This document shows positions 49,491 through 58,890 of a stretch of DNA of 64,000 bases, piece after piece. This DNA is from Casuarina equisetifolia (Eukaryota; Streptophyta; Magnoliopsida; Fagales; Casuarinaceae). Both the position numbers and the translations under genes were made by a program. The first letter of the stretch is position 1. The number at the start of each line of letters is the position of its first letter. The DNA lies in NCBI GenBank assembly GCA_028551475.1, contig CM052361.1, positions 9,183,501-9,247,500 of the forward strand, in the 5' to 3' direction. The notes below the pieces were generated by a model. That model did not search any database. It was not told where the DNA came from and was given only the letters and a program-made list of their open reading frames with translations.

Positions 49491-49668
49491 TCGGCAAAAG
49501 GATGAAAATAAATTAGAGGAACTCGATCCCTCAAAGGTGAATTCCATCACGAGTTATCAAAACCTCATCCCACATCCCTTCGGCAAAAGGATGAAAATAA
49601 ATTAGAGGAACTCGATCCCTCAAAGGTGAATTCCATCGCGAGTTATCAAAACCTCATCCCACATCCCT
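49491..49668. repeat. 89-bp tandem duplication
   Basis: Units at 49491-49579 and 49580-49668, both opening TCGGCAAAAGGATGAAAATA and ending CCCACATCCCT, differ at a single base (CACGAG against CGCGAG). Near-identity points to a recent event. No coding capacity evident. Confidence 0.9.
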
Positions 49669-50167
49669 TAAAACCAGTTGCAATATCGACATCTAACCAG
49701 AAATGTCCCCGTCCAGTAAATGAAGAGAGAGACAGAGAGGTGTTAAGACATAGATTCTCGCTGGAAAAGTATCAGAAAGCGTTGGGATACTGATCTTTCG
49801 TAACGTTTCTGTTACTCAAAGAACTGCAGAAACAGTCTCAGTGAAAACCAGTACAACGAGTTGGAAGTACTAGTTTTTCTGTCCTGGACTGTGTCCCCTG
49901 GAAGCTAATCATACCTTGTTTCCACACTATCGGCAACCGCGTCGTCCAGGCCTCGACACCCTACTCGGGCCCTGCCTGAAGCCTTCAATGAAATGGCAAA
50001 TCTAATGGAATACCTACTCCTGTCCCGACACTGTAGGCCTGTCGAAGTTCTTATCTTCTTTTGATATGGTTTGGTTAAGTGGTCTTGTCAATCGCCCCGA
50101 TAAACCCATTAATTTATGTTGAAAGTTTCTATCGTTGTCATGACAGGTTCCAGCCGAGCGGCGACTG

Positions 50168-50287
50168 ATGTGGGTGTTTGTGATCTTCCTTTTCAGTTTC
50201 GAGTTATTTTTCGGGGCAGAGGCTGATGACGGTAGATTTGAGAAGACAGGTGAAGCAGATGATTTTCAGTCCAACAAGTTAAAATAA
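50168..50287 (+). other. Possible small secreted peptide ORF (39 residues)
   Basis: MWVFVIFLFSFELFFGAEA is a good signal-peptide-like start followed by a charged tail (DDGRFEKTGEADDFQSNKLK) and a stop codon. No known peptide-hormone motif was recognised. It could equally be a first exon or chance; no TATA box or splice site was confirmed. Confidence 0.2.
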
Positions 50288-52095
50288 TTAGGGTTCTACC
50301 CACTCAAACCGTGAAAGCCGGAGCCACATGTGATCTTACTTGCTCTTGTCTCTCAGTCTTTTCTTTCTCAATTTTTACTGTGTCCGGCTTTTCTCATGCT
50401 TTAAGTTGCCGAGTAATGATTATCCTGCGGAGTCAGAATAAAAATCTCATCTGAAAATGGAAGGTCGGACGGAAGATATAGAAAACAGTGGCTTAAACAG
50501 TGGCTTTACACGATTTCAATGCTATAATTTGAATTTTAGTTTTCAATATGCATTAAAAATTGGCTAAGAAAAAACCCAACTATCAATCTATGAGAATCTG
50601 GCTTGACTGTAAAGCAATTTGATTGATCAAGGGCTTAGATATCGGTATTCATACATGAAGAAAAACGACGCTGAATCAAAAACCAAGACTATATCATGTT
50701 TAAATAAATTTGAAGTTGTTGATGGATTCTTTCACCTAAAAGAAAGTACCGTTACATTGATTTATAGTACGTAGGAGCCCCGACTTGATCTCGAGATAGA
50801 GTCTGCTTTTGACTTATCTTCTCGAGATCCAGGCAGCTATATTACTTCAGAACCCTAGCTGGTGGCGGGACTCAAGACCAACACTCGGAATTTTTTTCCT
50901 CATAAAGTTACACCCTTAGCTTGCAAGTTGGAATCCCATTAATGTGAACGCTTGGTGAGCCTGTAGTCAACTTTACCTAAAGGCTAAAGTGTCTCTTGCA
51001 CCCAATGTGCTTGAAAGTCATCACTTATAAGTATGTAACTGACCAAATTAGTGGTCGTGACATGCTTTGGGATTAGTGGAAATGGTTTGTAATTAACCGT
51101 ATGCATCCAAAGAAAAGCACTTAAATTCGCAGCCGTTTCTTCCAACTGCGAAAGAATATTGTTACAAAACTTAGTTTTATTTAAAAGTTGATTAAAGAGA
51201 AAGAAATCTTTATTTTCAACAAATATGATCTTCAAAGCAAGAATCAAATAATGTAAAACTTATACCATATTGTTTCTAATACATTAATTTCAAATATAAA
51301 GAAGTACTTCTCATAATAAATATACCTAAAAATTAAATTTTGATACTATACTAAAAGAGAATCTTGTTTAAAAGATTTAAATCCCGTAGACTTAGACTAT
51401 ATTTCTTTTAATAAACATGTAGACAGTTACTCTAGTTAAATGTTTGGAGAAATCTCGACTTATCTCAAGTGAAATGAACTGGAAATGGAAAAGGTTTTGG
51501 CCTCTTTAAAGAGTGGGGTTTTTCAGCGATGCTTTTAGTGGATCTAGCTTGAATCTAGCAATGTTCGAAGCAACTTTGCCCTCAAATCCCTTGAAAAGAA
51601 GAGCTGACGAGACGTTAAGCTCTATTCTTTTCCTCTTAAAGAGAGGTATTCTCCTTCAGCAAACAGAAGCCCTTAGGTTAAAAAGCTTTGACCGTACACT
51701 TCAAAAAGCCTCCGAACGACTTAGTCCTCAGGTTTAGGCGCACCTGTGACAATGATACATCCACTTCGATTTCAGAAGCCGGACCCCCCTCCTCCTCCTC
51801 TGCTTTCCCTTCCCGACCCACCTAAAATATACAATTTTCAACCTCTATCTTCTCTCTCTTGCCGACTGGCCTCTCGGCACTGTTCCCATTTGTGGGGGTC
51901 ATATTTCATCGAGTATTTGAAGAACAAACAAACCTTTAACGAGCCAAAGTCGAAACCTTTGCGTATGCTAAAGAGTCCTGCCGGGTCTAGGCCCCTACGG
52001 TAGACCCCCATATCCTGCGCCAAAGATTGGCTGACTCACGTGACGACATCTGATCGGTGTTCAAAATTAGAAGCGCAGTTCCCTTGTTGCTCTCC

Positions 52096-52104
52096 CTATA
52101 AATA
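52096..52104 (+). promoter_or_regulatory. TATA box of the bHLH gene
   Basis: CTATAAATA lies about 80 bp upstream of the first start codon in a pyrimidine-rich context, a normal TATA position leaving a 5' UTR of roughly 50 bases. Confidence 0.7.
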
Positions 52105-52177
52105 TTTTCCCATGAACAGCCGGAATACTCACTTCCAGGTACGAAAATAGTCCGTTGATTGGAAGTTTGTCTGGTGT

Positions 52178-52648
52178 TTGCTGATGGATTACTTCTCCAC
52201 CTCTAACGCGAGTTCATCTGGGCTTTCTTCGGCGGCGAACGGCGGAAAGGAGAAGAAGAAAGGTGGGAAAAGGAGCAAAGGAGTGAAGCTCTCGACTGAC
52301 CCGCAAAGCGTGGCTGCGAGGGAACGGAGGCACCGGATCAGCGACCGGTTCAAGATCTTGCAGAGCTTGGTTCCTGGTGGGAATAAGATGGACACGGTGT
52401 CGATGTTGGAAGAGGCCATTCACTACGTGAAGTTTCTGAAGACTCAGATTTGGCTTCACCAGACCATGATCAACTTTGCGGACGAGGACCCTTCCTGCTT
52501 CGTCGCTGCTTCCTTCCCTCCGCAGCAGACCTTTTACGCGCAGAACAGCTTAGTCGAGCAAGTACAGCCGTCAGCAGCGGTTCCATTGCCGAATTCTTGC
52601 TTCCAATCTGATGAAACTGTATCTTTTGACCCCTATGTGAAATACTAG
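52178..52648 (+). CDS. bHLH transcription factor, LAX PANICLE1 / ROX type
   Basis: Single exon, 156 residues. The bHLH domain spans about residues 43-92: [57 protein letters not shown]. It matches rice LAX1 and Arabidopsis ROX (regulators of axillary meristem formation) more closely than the related HEC/IND proteins. In the basic region the Glu that reads the E-box half-site is replaced by Ala, as in this whole subgroup, so DNA binding is probably atypical or partner-dependent. A Lys/Gly-rich segment ([12 protein letters not shown]) precedes the domain and may serve nuclear import. An ATG two codons downstream is an alternative start. Orthology is from remembered family sequence. Confidence 0.9.
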   Translation: MLMDYFSTSNASSSGLSSAANGGKEKKKGGKRSKGVKLSTDPQSVAARERRHRISDRFKILQSLVPGGNKMDTVSMLEEAIHYVKFLKTQIWLHQTMINFADEDPSCFVAASFPPQQTFYAQNSLVEQVQPSAAVPLPNSCFQSDETVSFDPYVKY

Positions 52649-53062
52649 CCTCTCCCTTAGTGTCCGTTGCGTCTTGTTCGGTGGGTGAACCGGTCGGCGA
52701 TCGGTTCCGTGTCGGTGTTGTGTAAGTTGTATCTGCTGTTGCAGAAAAATGTTCAGCCGTCATAGTGTTGTTAAGAGTATTGTTTTCAGGGTAGGTGGTG
52801 TGATAATGGAATTTTGTGATGAGTGATGCCGCCGTATGGTCTAGATGGTGTTTAGACATCTTGTAAGCATCCGCCATTAACATCGAACTGTTAAGACAAT
52901 GCATGGAAGCTGGCGACAATTATCCCTTCTCCAGCGTACCAAGTCTTTTCTTTTTCTTTTTTCTTTTCTTTTTTTTTTTTTTTTGGGGGTTGGGTGATCT
53001 TCCTAAAGTTTGGCAGAGTGGGTTTATTACTAGTAAATAAAAGTTGTGTCTCGTAACGTGCT
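52649..53062 (+). other. bHLH 3' flank
   Basis: Probable 3' UTR followed by a pyrimidine-rich tract of about 45 bases (52945-52984) ending in a long T run. No gene recognised. Confidence 0.5.
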
Positions 53063-53136
53063 GGTCCCGTAGCTCAGTTGGTTAGAGCGTTGGTCTTATG
53101 AGCCGAAGGTCGCGAGTTCGAGCCTCGCTGGGACCA
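53063..53136 (+). tRNA. trnI-UAU: tRNA-Ile (anticodon UAU)
   Basis: A 74-base cloverleaf: acceptor GGTCCCG with TGGGACC and discriminator A; D stems GCTC/GAGC with loop AGTTGGTTA; anticodon stem TTGGT/GCCGA with loop CTTATGA, giving TAT at 53097-53099; T arm GCGAG-TTCGAGC-CTCGC. There is no intron. The identity rests on reading the loop by eye. Because UAU-Ile and CAU-Met tRNAs are close in sequence, origin from either family should be kept in mind. Confidence 0.85.
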
Positions 53137-54266
53137 TGCAGGCCATTCTTTGTACAATTTAATTTTGTTTGTTTTTGAATGATTTAATCATTTTCTTGTC
53201 TCCTACAAAAATAGAGAAGCAAGACGGAAAAGGTGGACATTGCACTTGTTAAATCGACAGCTTGCAAAATTTTGTTGTAAAAGATAAAAACGCCACTAAA
53301 CTCCTTTTTCGTCCACCATGTCTCTCTTTTGACGGCAACGTACTTTCTTTTGGACCAAGACTGATTCTTCCTCCGACGACCATGATTTCATTACTCTGCA
53401 ATACCAAAGCTGGATAATCCATAAATTGTCCGAGCCAATCACGACTGGGTGGGGATTACTCAAGAGATTCACTACATTCCGACCTTCTTTTTCCGGTGGG
53501 GTACCGGCTGTTGGCCATCTCAGCCCCCGTTTCCATTTTTTCTTTTTGACCGTTAAAAGAAAGGAGAAAATCCACCACTACACGGCTTTTTACCTCCACT
53601 TGTACTGTCATTGATGTTTGTGGTTGCGAGAGCCTTTTGTCTAAAATGGGTGGCATCCATAAGCCCATTCTCGGATTCATGCTTTGATTGAGGTCGGGCC
53701 CGAAGATGGTGAAGCTGTTTTTGCTAACACTAAGGCGTTGTTTTGCATTTTTCCTGTAACAACTCTTGACCCAACTGGGGAAGATGAACTCATGGTATGG
53801 AAGGTAATAAAAGAGAAACCGTCGTTTTGATGCTCTTCTGACATCATAACACTCGCATAGGTGGTATCTCGAAGATTTCGTTTCCAAGTTATTTGAGAAC
53901 TTCGTTACGTCATGTATGTGCTAGATCAGCTGTAATTTGTGCGCAGGCATTGATGCTAAACATGCTTGATTTCTGTTTGGAATTCCTTGTATGGGAGCAT
54001 GCATGTTTTATCAAGAACAACGAGTCGCTCACCTGTTCTATGAAATTCCTGAATAAATAGTGGCATAGCTCTGCTGCATATACTACCAAAACAGAGACAA
54101 CCAGTTCAGATGCTATGGAAAAAAGAGATTACTTCTAAACCAAAAGACTACTTAATGACATGCCCAGGTAATCTTCTCATCCCGCCGCTTTAGGGGTTGA
54201 TGATCCTGCATCTATATACAATAGCAATAAAGTATGAGGGAAGAAAGCTTTACCCCGTAAATATAA
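53137..54266. other. Intergenic between tRNA-Ile and RLP
   Basis: No recognised gene. A 143-codon minus-strand ORF (53456-53887) has no recognisable domain and ordinary spacer composition. The last few hundred bases probably contain the 3' UTR of the RLP gene. Confidence 0.4.
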
Positions 54267-57200
54267 CTATGAAGAAGATGAGGATGTAGAGGAAGAAGAG
54301 GAAAGGGGGGGTGAGTTATAGCATGTACAATGGAGATCATGGATGGCCCTCTTCCTACTTATGTCCAGTTTGGAACAGAAAACACAGTATCGCCCTCGAA
54401 ATTCTTCATCTTCTGCTTCATCTTCATCGTCATCATCGTCTTCTGTGTTCTCATCTTCAATATCATCCTCCGCCTCAACCTTCACATTGCTGCAACCGGT
54501 GTAAGACAATCCCATCATGGGAAGGACCACCAGAAGAATTTTATCGATTCTTGCATCGTACCACCTTCTTCCTTTCTCCCAAAACATAAGCGGAGCAACA
54601 ACCAAGGCTGATCCTGCCCCAAAACCAATTCCAACCAGTATGAACTCCCAATCAAATCCAACAGATTCCTTTTCTGGAGACGGGAGTGGTAACACAGGAT
54701 CCTTGCATTTTGTTTTCAAAGGCAAGCCACATAACCCTTGGTTCCCTTCGAATGAATTATTTTCAAATGTTGCAAATTGCCTATTCAACGGAATCTTTCC
54801 CACCAATTGATTGAATGAAAGGTTGAGAACAGATAAAAAAATAAGACCATCTGCTAGTTGTTGAGGGATCTCACCGGTCAGATTATTGACGGACAAGTCC
54901 AATGATTCAAGAGAACTCAATTTTCCTAGAGATGGTGGGATTTGGCCTGTAAGACCATTATACGACAGGTTGAGATTATATAAAAGCTTGAATTCTCCCA
55001 TTCCTTCAGGTATAGGTCCATCAAGGCTGTTACATGAAAAGTCAATTGAGGTGAAGACAGTCAGAATCTTCACCAGCTCCACATATAGCCCTTTAGAGGT
55101 AATTGTTACTGAGTCTTGATAATACGACTGACCAAATTTCAAAATTTCAAATTGGAGGTGAGTAATGTTTTCATCAGTCATCATTGCCTTCCAACTCAAA
55201 ATCTTTGGAAGTGTACCTGTAAACTTATTTGAAGCTCCATCTACAATTTGAAGCATTGGCCAGGTAGCATTAACTGGTGAACACCCAATTTTCCCATAAA
55301 AACTGTTAGACCGCAAAACAAGGACACGCAACATGGATGCTTTCCTCAGGTAACATGGGAAGGTATCATCAATGGCATTATTCCCAATGTTCAAGACCTC
55401 TAGATCCCTGCAATTGCCCAAAGACTCTGGTAATTGCCCTCGTAATTGATTTCCATTGAGATCTAAAGTTTGTAAACTACAATTCTTTGGAAAGGAATTG
55501 GGAATTGAGTCACTAAGGTTGTTTCTCCTTAAATTTAACACTCCAAGAGTTCCACTCATCTCAATCAAGCATGGCGGAATTGATCCATGGAAAGAATTAT
55601 TAGAAAGATCTAAAACTAAAAGATATGAAGCATTGCATATTGACTGAGGGATATGCCCATGAAAATTATTGCTTGAAAGAGAGAAGAAATAAGTGATGCC
55701 AAGGAAGTTACCAATGGTAGGTGATATGGTAGAGCTGAAATTATTCATTGAGAAATCTAAGATAGTGGCAAACGGTGGTAGAACTGGGAGTTTCCCTTGA
55801 AAATGGTTGAAGTGAAGGTCCAAGATATTCAAAGAAGAAAGATTGGATAAAGATTCTTCCAAAGTAGTCAAGTAGTTACAAGAGAGATTTAAGTAAATGA
55901 GATTACCAAGTTTCAAGGTCCGGCTGGGTATACTTCCATCAATGTGGTTGTTTGAGAGGTCTAGATGGGTCAGCTTGGATTGGTTTCTCAAGAAACTAGG
56001 AAACTTTCTCAAATTGCAAGAAGCCAGTTTTAATGTGGTAAGTTGGGGAAAAGAGGACGCAGACAAAGTAGTTTCAAAATACCCAACCGATAAGTTGTTG
56101 TAGGAAAGATCAAGGCTTGAAAGATTTGCCAAGTTCTGAATCGATTCAAGTTGCAAGGAGCCGTTGAAGTTGTTATAAGAAAGAGACAGTGCCTTAAGAC
56201 CTCGGAGTTCAAAGACAAACCTAGGAACTGGCCCTTCCAACTTGTTGCTGCTCAAATCAAGGGTGTTCAACGGGAAAGAAGAAACCTTTGAAATTTCTTT
56301 GAGTTGACCAGAAAATTGGTTATTGGAAAGCTGTAACTTCTGCAGAGATGGCTGGGAAAATAGATAAACTGGAATACTCCCATTGAGTGAATTATAAGAA
56401 AGGTCAAGGCTAAACAATTGCGAGAGCTCTTGCCAATCAGTGGAATTAATCGGACCACTTAAATCATTATGAGAAAGGTTTATTTGGGTCAAATTTTTGG
56501 CAAAGCTAAATGATGGAATCGGCCCCTTGAATCTGTTCTGGGAGAGGTCCAAATAAACCAGTTGTGAATGGTTTTCTATTGACTTTGGGATTGATCCTTG
56601 GAAGTTGCAAGAGGAAAGATCGATTGTTGACAACATTTTGAGGTTACCCATAGAATGTGGAAGTGTCCCTGAAAAATTTGTTGAGCTAAGCACCAGGATT
56701 CGAAGAGCCCCATTCTGAGGAAATTCAGGAAGAGAACCTTGAAGCAGTCTGTTATCGTATAAATCAAGAATCTCTAATGATGATATGTTGAAGATCTTTA
56801 GCGGAAATGGGCCATACAACCCAGCGGAACTGAGACGCAGAGATTTTAAGTTTGTGAAATTTGCGAAGAACTCTGGAACTGGTGAAGATATATTGTTTTT
56901 GTCCAAACGAATGGCCGAAAGGAGCTTGAGCTTCAGCATGGAAGGATGGATAGGCCCTGAAAGGTGACAACCCGACAAACTCAATACTTTTAGCTTTGGC
57001 AGAGAAGATGCTAATGCCTGACACCATTCATTCCCATTTGCAGACATACTCGCACCATCAAGATAAAGCTCTATAAGTTCCGAAAGATTCTGGACTAGCC
57101 TTTTCAAATTTGGATTCTCAAGTTTCAGAGAAGGAGCGTCTGGGAAATAAATGACTGATAAATCAAGAACAACCAACCTGGTTAAGCGAGAAATTGCCAT

Positions 57201-57626
57201 TGGTATCTGCCCAACAAAGCCAGCGTTCGAGAGATTCAAATAAACCAAATTCGTTAGCTTTCCAAAATCCGACGGAATCTGAGAATCGCTGAACTTGTTG
57301 AAACCCAAGCTTAGGTTCTGGAGATACTGAAGACCGAAGAGACTGCTCGAGTTGAGTCCATCTGAAATGGTTTCACTGCTCAGATCGAGACCAATAACGC
57401 GTCCCCAGTGGCAGGCTACACCTTCCCACAAACAACAATCCCCACTCCCATTCCACCGACCAAGTTTTTTGGACTTAGCAGGATCGAATTTAAGCTCGTT
57501 CTTCAACCCGAGCAACAAGGACTGCTCACTGTCCAAACACTGCACAGACACCCCAAATGTACAGAGACGGAGGAAAACTATGCAGATGGGCATCAAGAAC
57601 ACCCATGAAAAGAACGGACTTCTCAT
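54267..57626 (-). CDS. LRR receptor-like protein (Ve1 / RLP6 type)
   Basis: Intronless, 1119 residues from the chosen ATG (complement of 57624-57626); an ATG 11 codons upstream also exists. Order: signal peptide (MRSPFFSWVFLMPICIVF, about 1-30); LRR N-terminal cap with LGRWNGSGDCCLWEGVACHW; about 30 extracellular LRRs of the plant LxGxIP type with many N-glycosylation sites; a non-LRR island near FEILKFGQSYYQDSVTITSK; the closing LRRs and GNQGLCGLPLKTKCKDP; one membrane span (FILVGIGFGAGSALVVAPLM); and a short cytoplasmic tail with no kinase. The tail has an Asp/Glu tract followed by the family motif YCVFCSKLDISRKRAIHDLH and a Ser/Thr run at the very end. Family members perceive apoplastic pathogen effectors at the plasma membrane and signal through SOBIR1-type kinases. 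The ligand cannot be inferred. Confidence 0.94.
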   Translation of the reverse strand: MRSPFFSWVFLMPICIVFLRLCTFGVSVQCLDSEQSLLLGLKNELKFDPAKSKKLGRWNGSGDCCLWEGVACHWGRVIGLDLSSETISDGLNSSSLFGLQYLQNLSLGFNKFSDSQIPSDFGKLTNLVYLNLSNAGFVGQIPMAISRLTRLVVLDLSVIYFPDAPSLKLENPNLKRLVQNLSELIELYLDGASMSANGNEWCQALASSLPKLKVLSLSGCHLSGPIHPSMLKLKLLSAIRLDKNNISSPVPEFFANFTNLKSLRLSSAGLYGPFPLKIFNISSLEILDLYDNRLLQGSLPEFPQNGALRILVLSSTNFSGTLPHSMGNLKMLSTIDLSSCNFQGSIPKSIENHSQLVYLDLSQNRFKGPIPSFSFAKNLTQINLSHNDLSGPINSTDWQELSQLFSLDLSYNSLNGSIPVYLFSQPSLQKLQLSNNQFSGQLKEISKVSSFPLNTLDLSSNKLEGPVPRFVFELRGLKALSLSYNNFNGSLQLESIQNLANLSSLDLSYNNLSVGYFETTLSASSFPQLTTLKLASCNLRKFPSFLRNQSKLTHLDLSNNHIDGSIPSRTLKLGNLIYLNLSCNYLTTLEESLSNLSSLNILDLHFNHFQGKLPVLPPFATILDFSMNNFSSTISPTIGNFLGITYFFSLSSNNFHGHIPQSICNASYLLVLDLSNNSFHGSIPPCLIEMSGTLGVLNLRRNNLSDSIPNSFPKNCSLQTLDLNGNQLRGQLPESLGNCRDLEVLNIGNNAIDDTFPCYLRKASMLRVLVLRSNSFYGKIGCSPVNATWPMLQIVDGASNKFTGTLPKILSWKAMMTDENITHLQFEILKFGQSYYQDSVTITSKGLYVELVKILTVFTSIDFSCNSLDGPIPEGMGEFKLLYNLNLSYNGLTGQIPPSLGKLSSLESLDLSVNNLTGEIPQQLADGLIFLSVLNLSFNQLVGKIPLNRQFATFENNSFEGNQGLCGLPLKTKCKDPVLPLPSPEKESVGFDWEFILVGIGFGAGSALVVAPLMFWEKGRRWYDARIDKILLVVLPMMGLSYTGCSNVKVEAEDDIEDENTEDDDDDEDEAEDEEFRGRYCVFCSKLDISRKRAIHDLHCTCYNSPPLSSSSSTSSSSS

Positions 57627-58685
57627 TAGAAGCACTGATGGGAGACACCCATACAGCAAAGAACAGAAAAAGTGATGAAATCAACAGAGGGATCTGGGGG
57701 GTAAAGTCCCATAAACTCCACCTCCCTTCGCCAGAGCCTTTAAAGACGTAGCCCACCAAAATCCTCACGGCAGAACGGAGAAGAGGAATAAGAAGAAAAC
57801 GACCAAGCAAAGCCAAGATCAGATGGAAAGATCAAAGCACAATAGCCGACGAAGAAAACCTATAGTGGTTGTCGTCCTACCGCGCAACAGACGCGCTTGC
57901 GTCGGCTTTTGTTTAATCCGGGGGCGACTTTTCAACCTTCGGACGAAGAATCCCACTCCAAACTTAGAGAAATCAAACCCATGCCCTTTCTTATTCTTCA
58001 AAAAAAGCAACAGGCAAACCTTTCTTCACCCGTTCCGATCATATCCTACATATAAATCATGAATTATGAGCCTTCAATCATTTGATTTTGACACTATGCT
58101 GGACTACTGTGATTATTCAGTTGAGAAGTGGATGAAACTGGTGTGAGTAATCAAATCAAACAAAACTGCGATCATGAGACATCGAGTGACACGTGGGGCG
58201 ATCATGGGTCCCGTCCTTCAATTATTAGAAAATGACTCCAGCAATCAACGGCTCAAAATGGTCCCACCCATCTCCAAACAATGTGTACGTTAAAGAATCT
58301 ATAGCCATCGATGACGTGGACCTGCGTCGGCAGTAGCTTTTCAGCTTTCCAACAACCACGTGATCTCAATCGTCCGATCAATCGCACTTCCGGCGGCGTC
58401 ATAAGCGCCGAAAAAGCCCACGCCCCGTACTAAAAGATACAAGATTAAGTATTGAAAAATAAGTTATACAGGCAAAAACCATGATGGAATCATTATTTTA
58501 TCCTCTATTATTTTTACAAACTATAATGGGTTCCTTCAGCTCGTAAAACAGAACCGACCAAATCCTGAGACGTCAAAAGGGACGCTACATCGCGAAGAAA
58601 GGACATGGAAGTTAGATATTTTCATAAAGTAAACAAAGGAAAATCTACAATATTTGCGCAACAGCCAGACTTTGGTAAACGTTCT
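57627..58685 (-). other. RLP upstream region
   Basis: Probable 5' UTR and promoter of the RLP gene nearest to 57627, then spacer. No separate gene recognised; ORFs at 57526-58062 on both strands look like chance frames. Confidence 0.4.
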
Positions 58686-58689
58686 TTTA

Positions 58690-58890
58690 TATGACTAACA
58701 ATGAAATCTAAAGTTTGTAATCCATGATTGCCTGGAAAAGAGTTAGGCATCGATTTACCGAGGTTACTTAACCTTATTTTCCACAAAGATACAGAAGCCC
58801 AGGAAAATTGCGAATGTGGGCATCAACAAAACCCATGAAAAGGACAGAGTTACATTGGAAGCACACAAGAGACAAGCCTACAGCAAACAA
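58690..58890 (-). pseudogene. Relic of a paralogous RLP gene
   Basis: On the minus strand, 58790-58890 matches the signal-peptide region of the RLP at 57.6 kb (FSWVLLMPTFAIFLGFC against FSWVFLMPICIVFLRLC), with a stop codon directly at the position matching the functional gene's second codon. It runs straight into 58700-58770, which matches an LRR from deep in the same protein (SMPNSFPGNHGLQTLDF against SIPNSFPKNCSLQTLDL). Everything between, more than 600 residues, is deleted. This is a tandem duplicate of the host gene collapsed by a large deletion. Confidence 0.75.

Larger units (their letters stand above)
47375..52090. other. Intergenic region between PEBP and bHLH genes
   Basis: About 4.7 kb. 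It is GC-richer up to 48300 with no recognised gene, very AT-rich at 48300-49480, then holds an 89-bp tandem duplication and GC-richer DNA with a small secreted-peptide-like ORF at 50168-50287. ORFs at 51513-51737 and 51746-52003 precede the bHLH gene and have no recognisable homology. Confidence 0.45.

Noticed and set aside
49491-49668. Possible CRISPR-like or satellite array
   Set aside because: Only two head-to-tail copies of 89 bp with no spacers; a simple tandem duplication in a plant nuclear genome.
52470-52919. 149-codon minus-strand ORF
   Set aside because: Overlaps the bHLH coding end and 3' UTR; low-complexity and no family recognised.
53456-53887. 143-codon minus-strand ORF between tRNA-Ile and RLP
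   Set aside because: Longest frame there, but no domain, no homology recognised and no promoter signal; kept only as a remark in the spacer entry.
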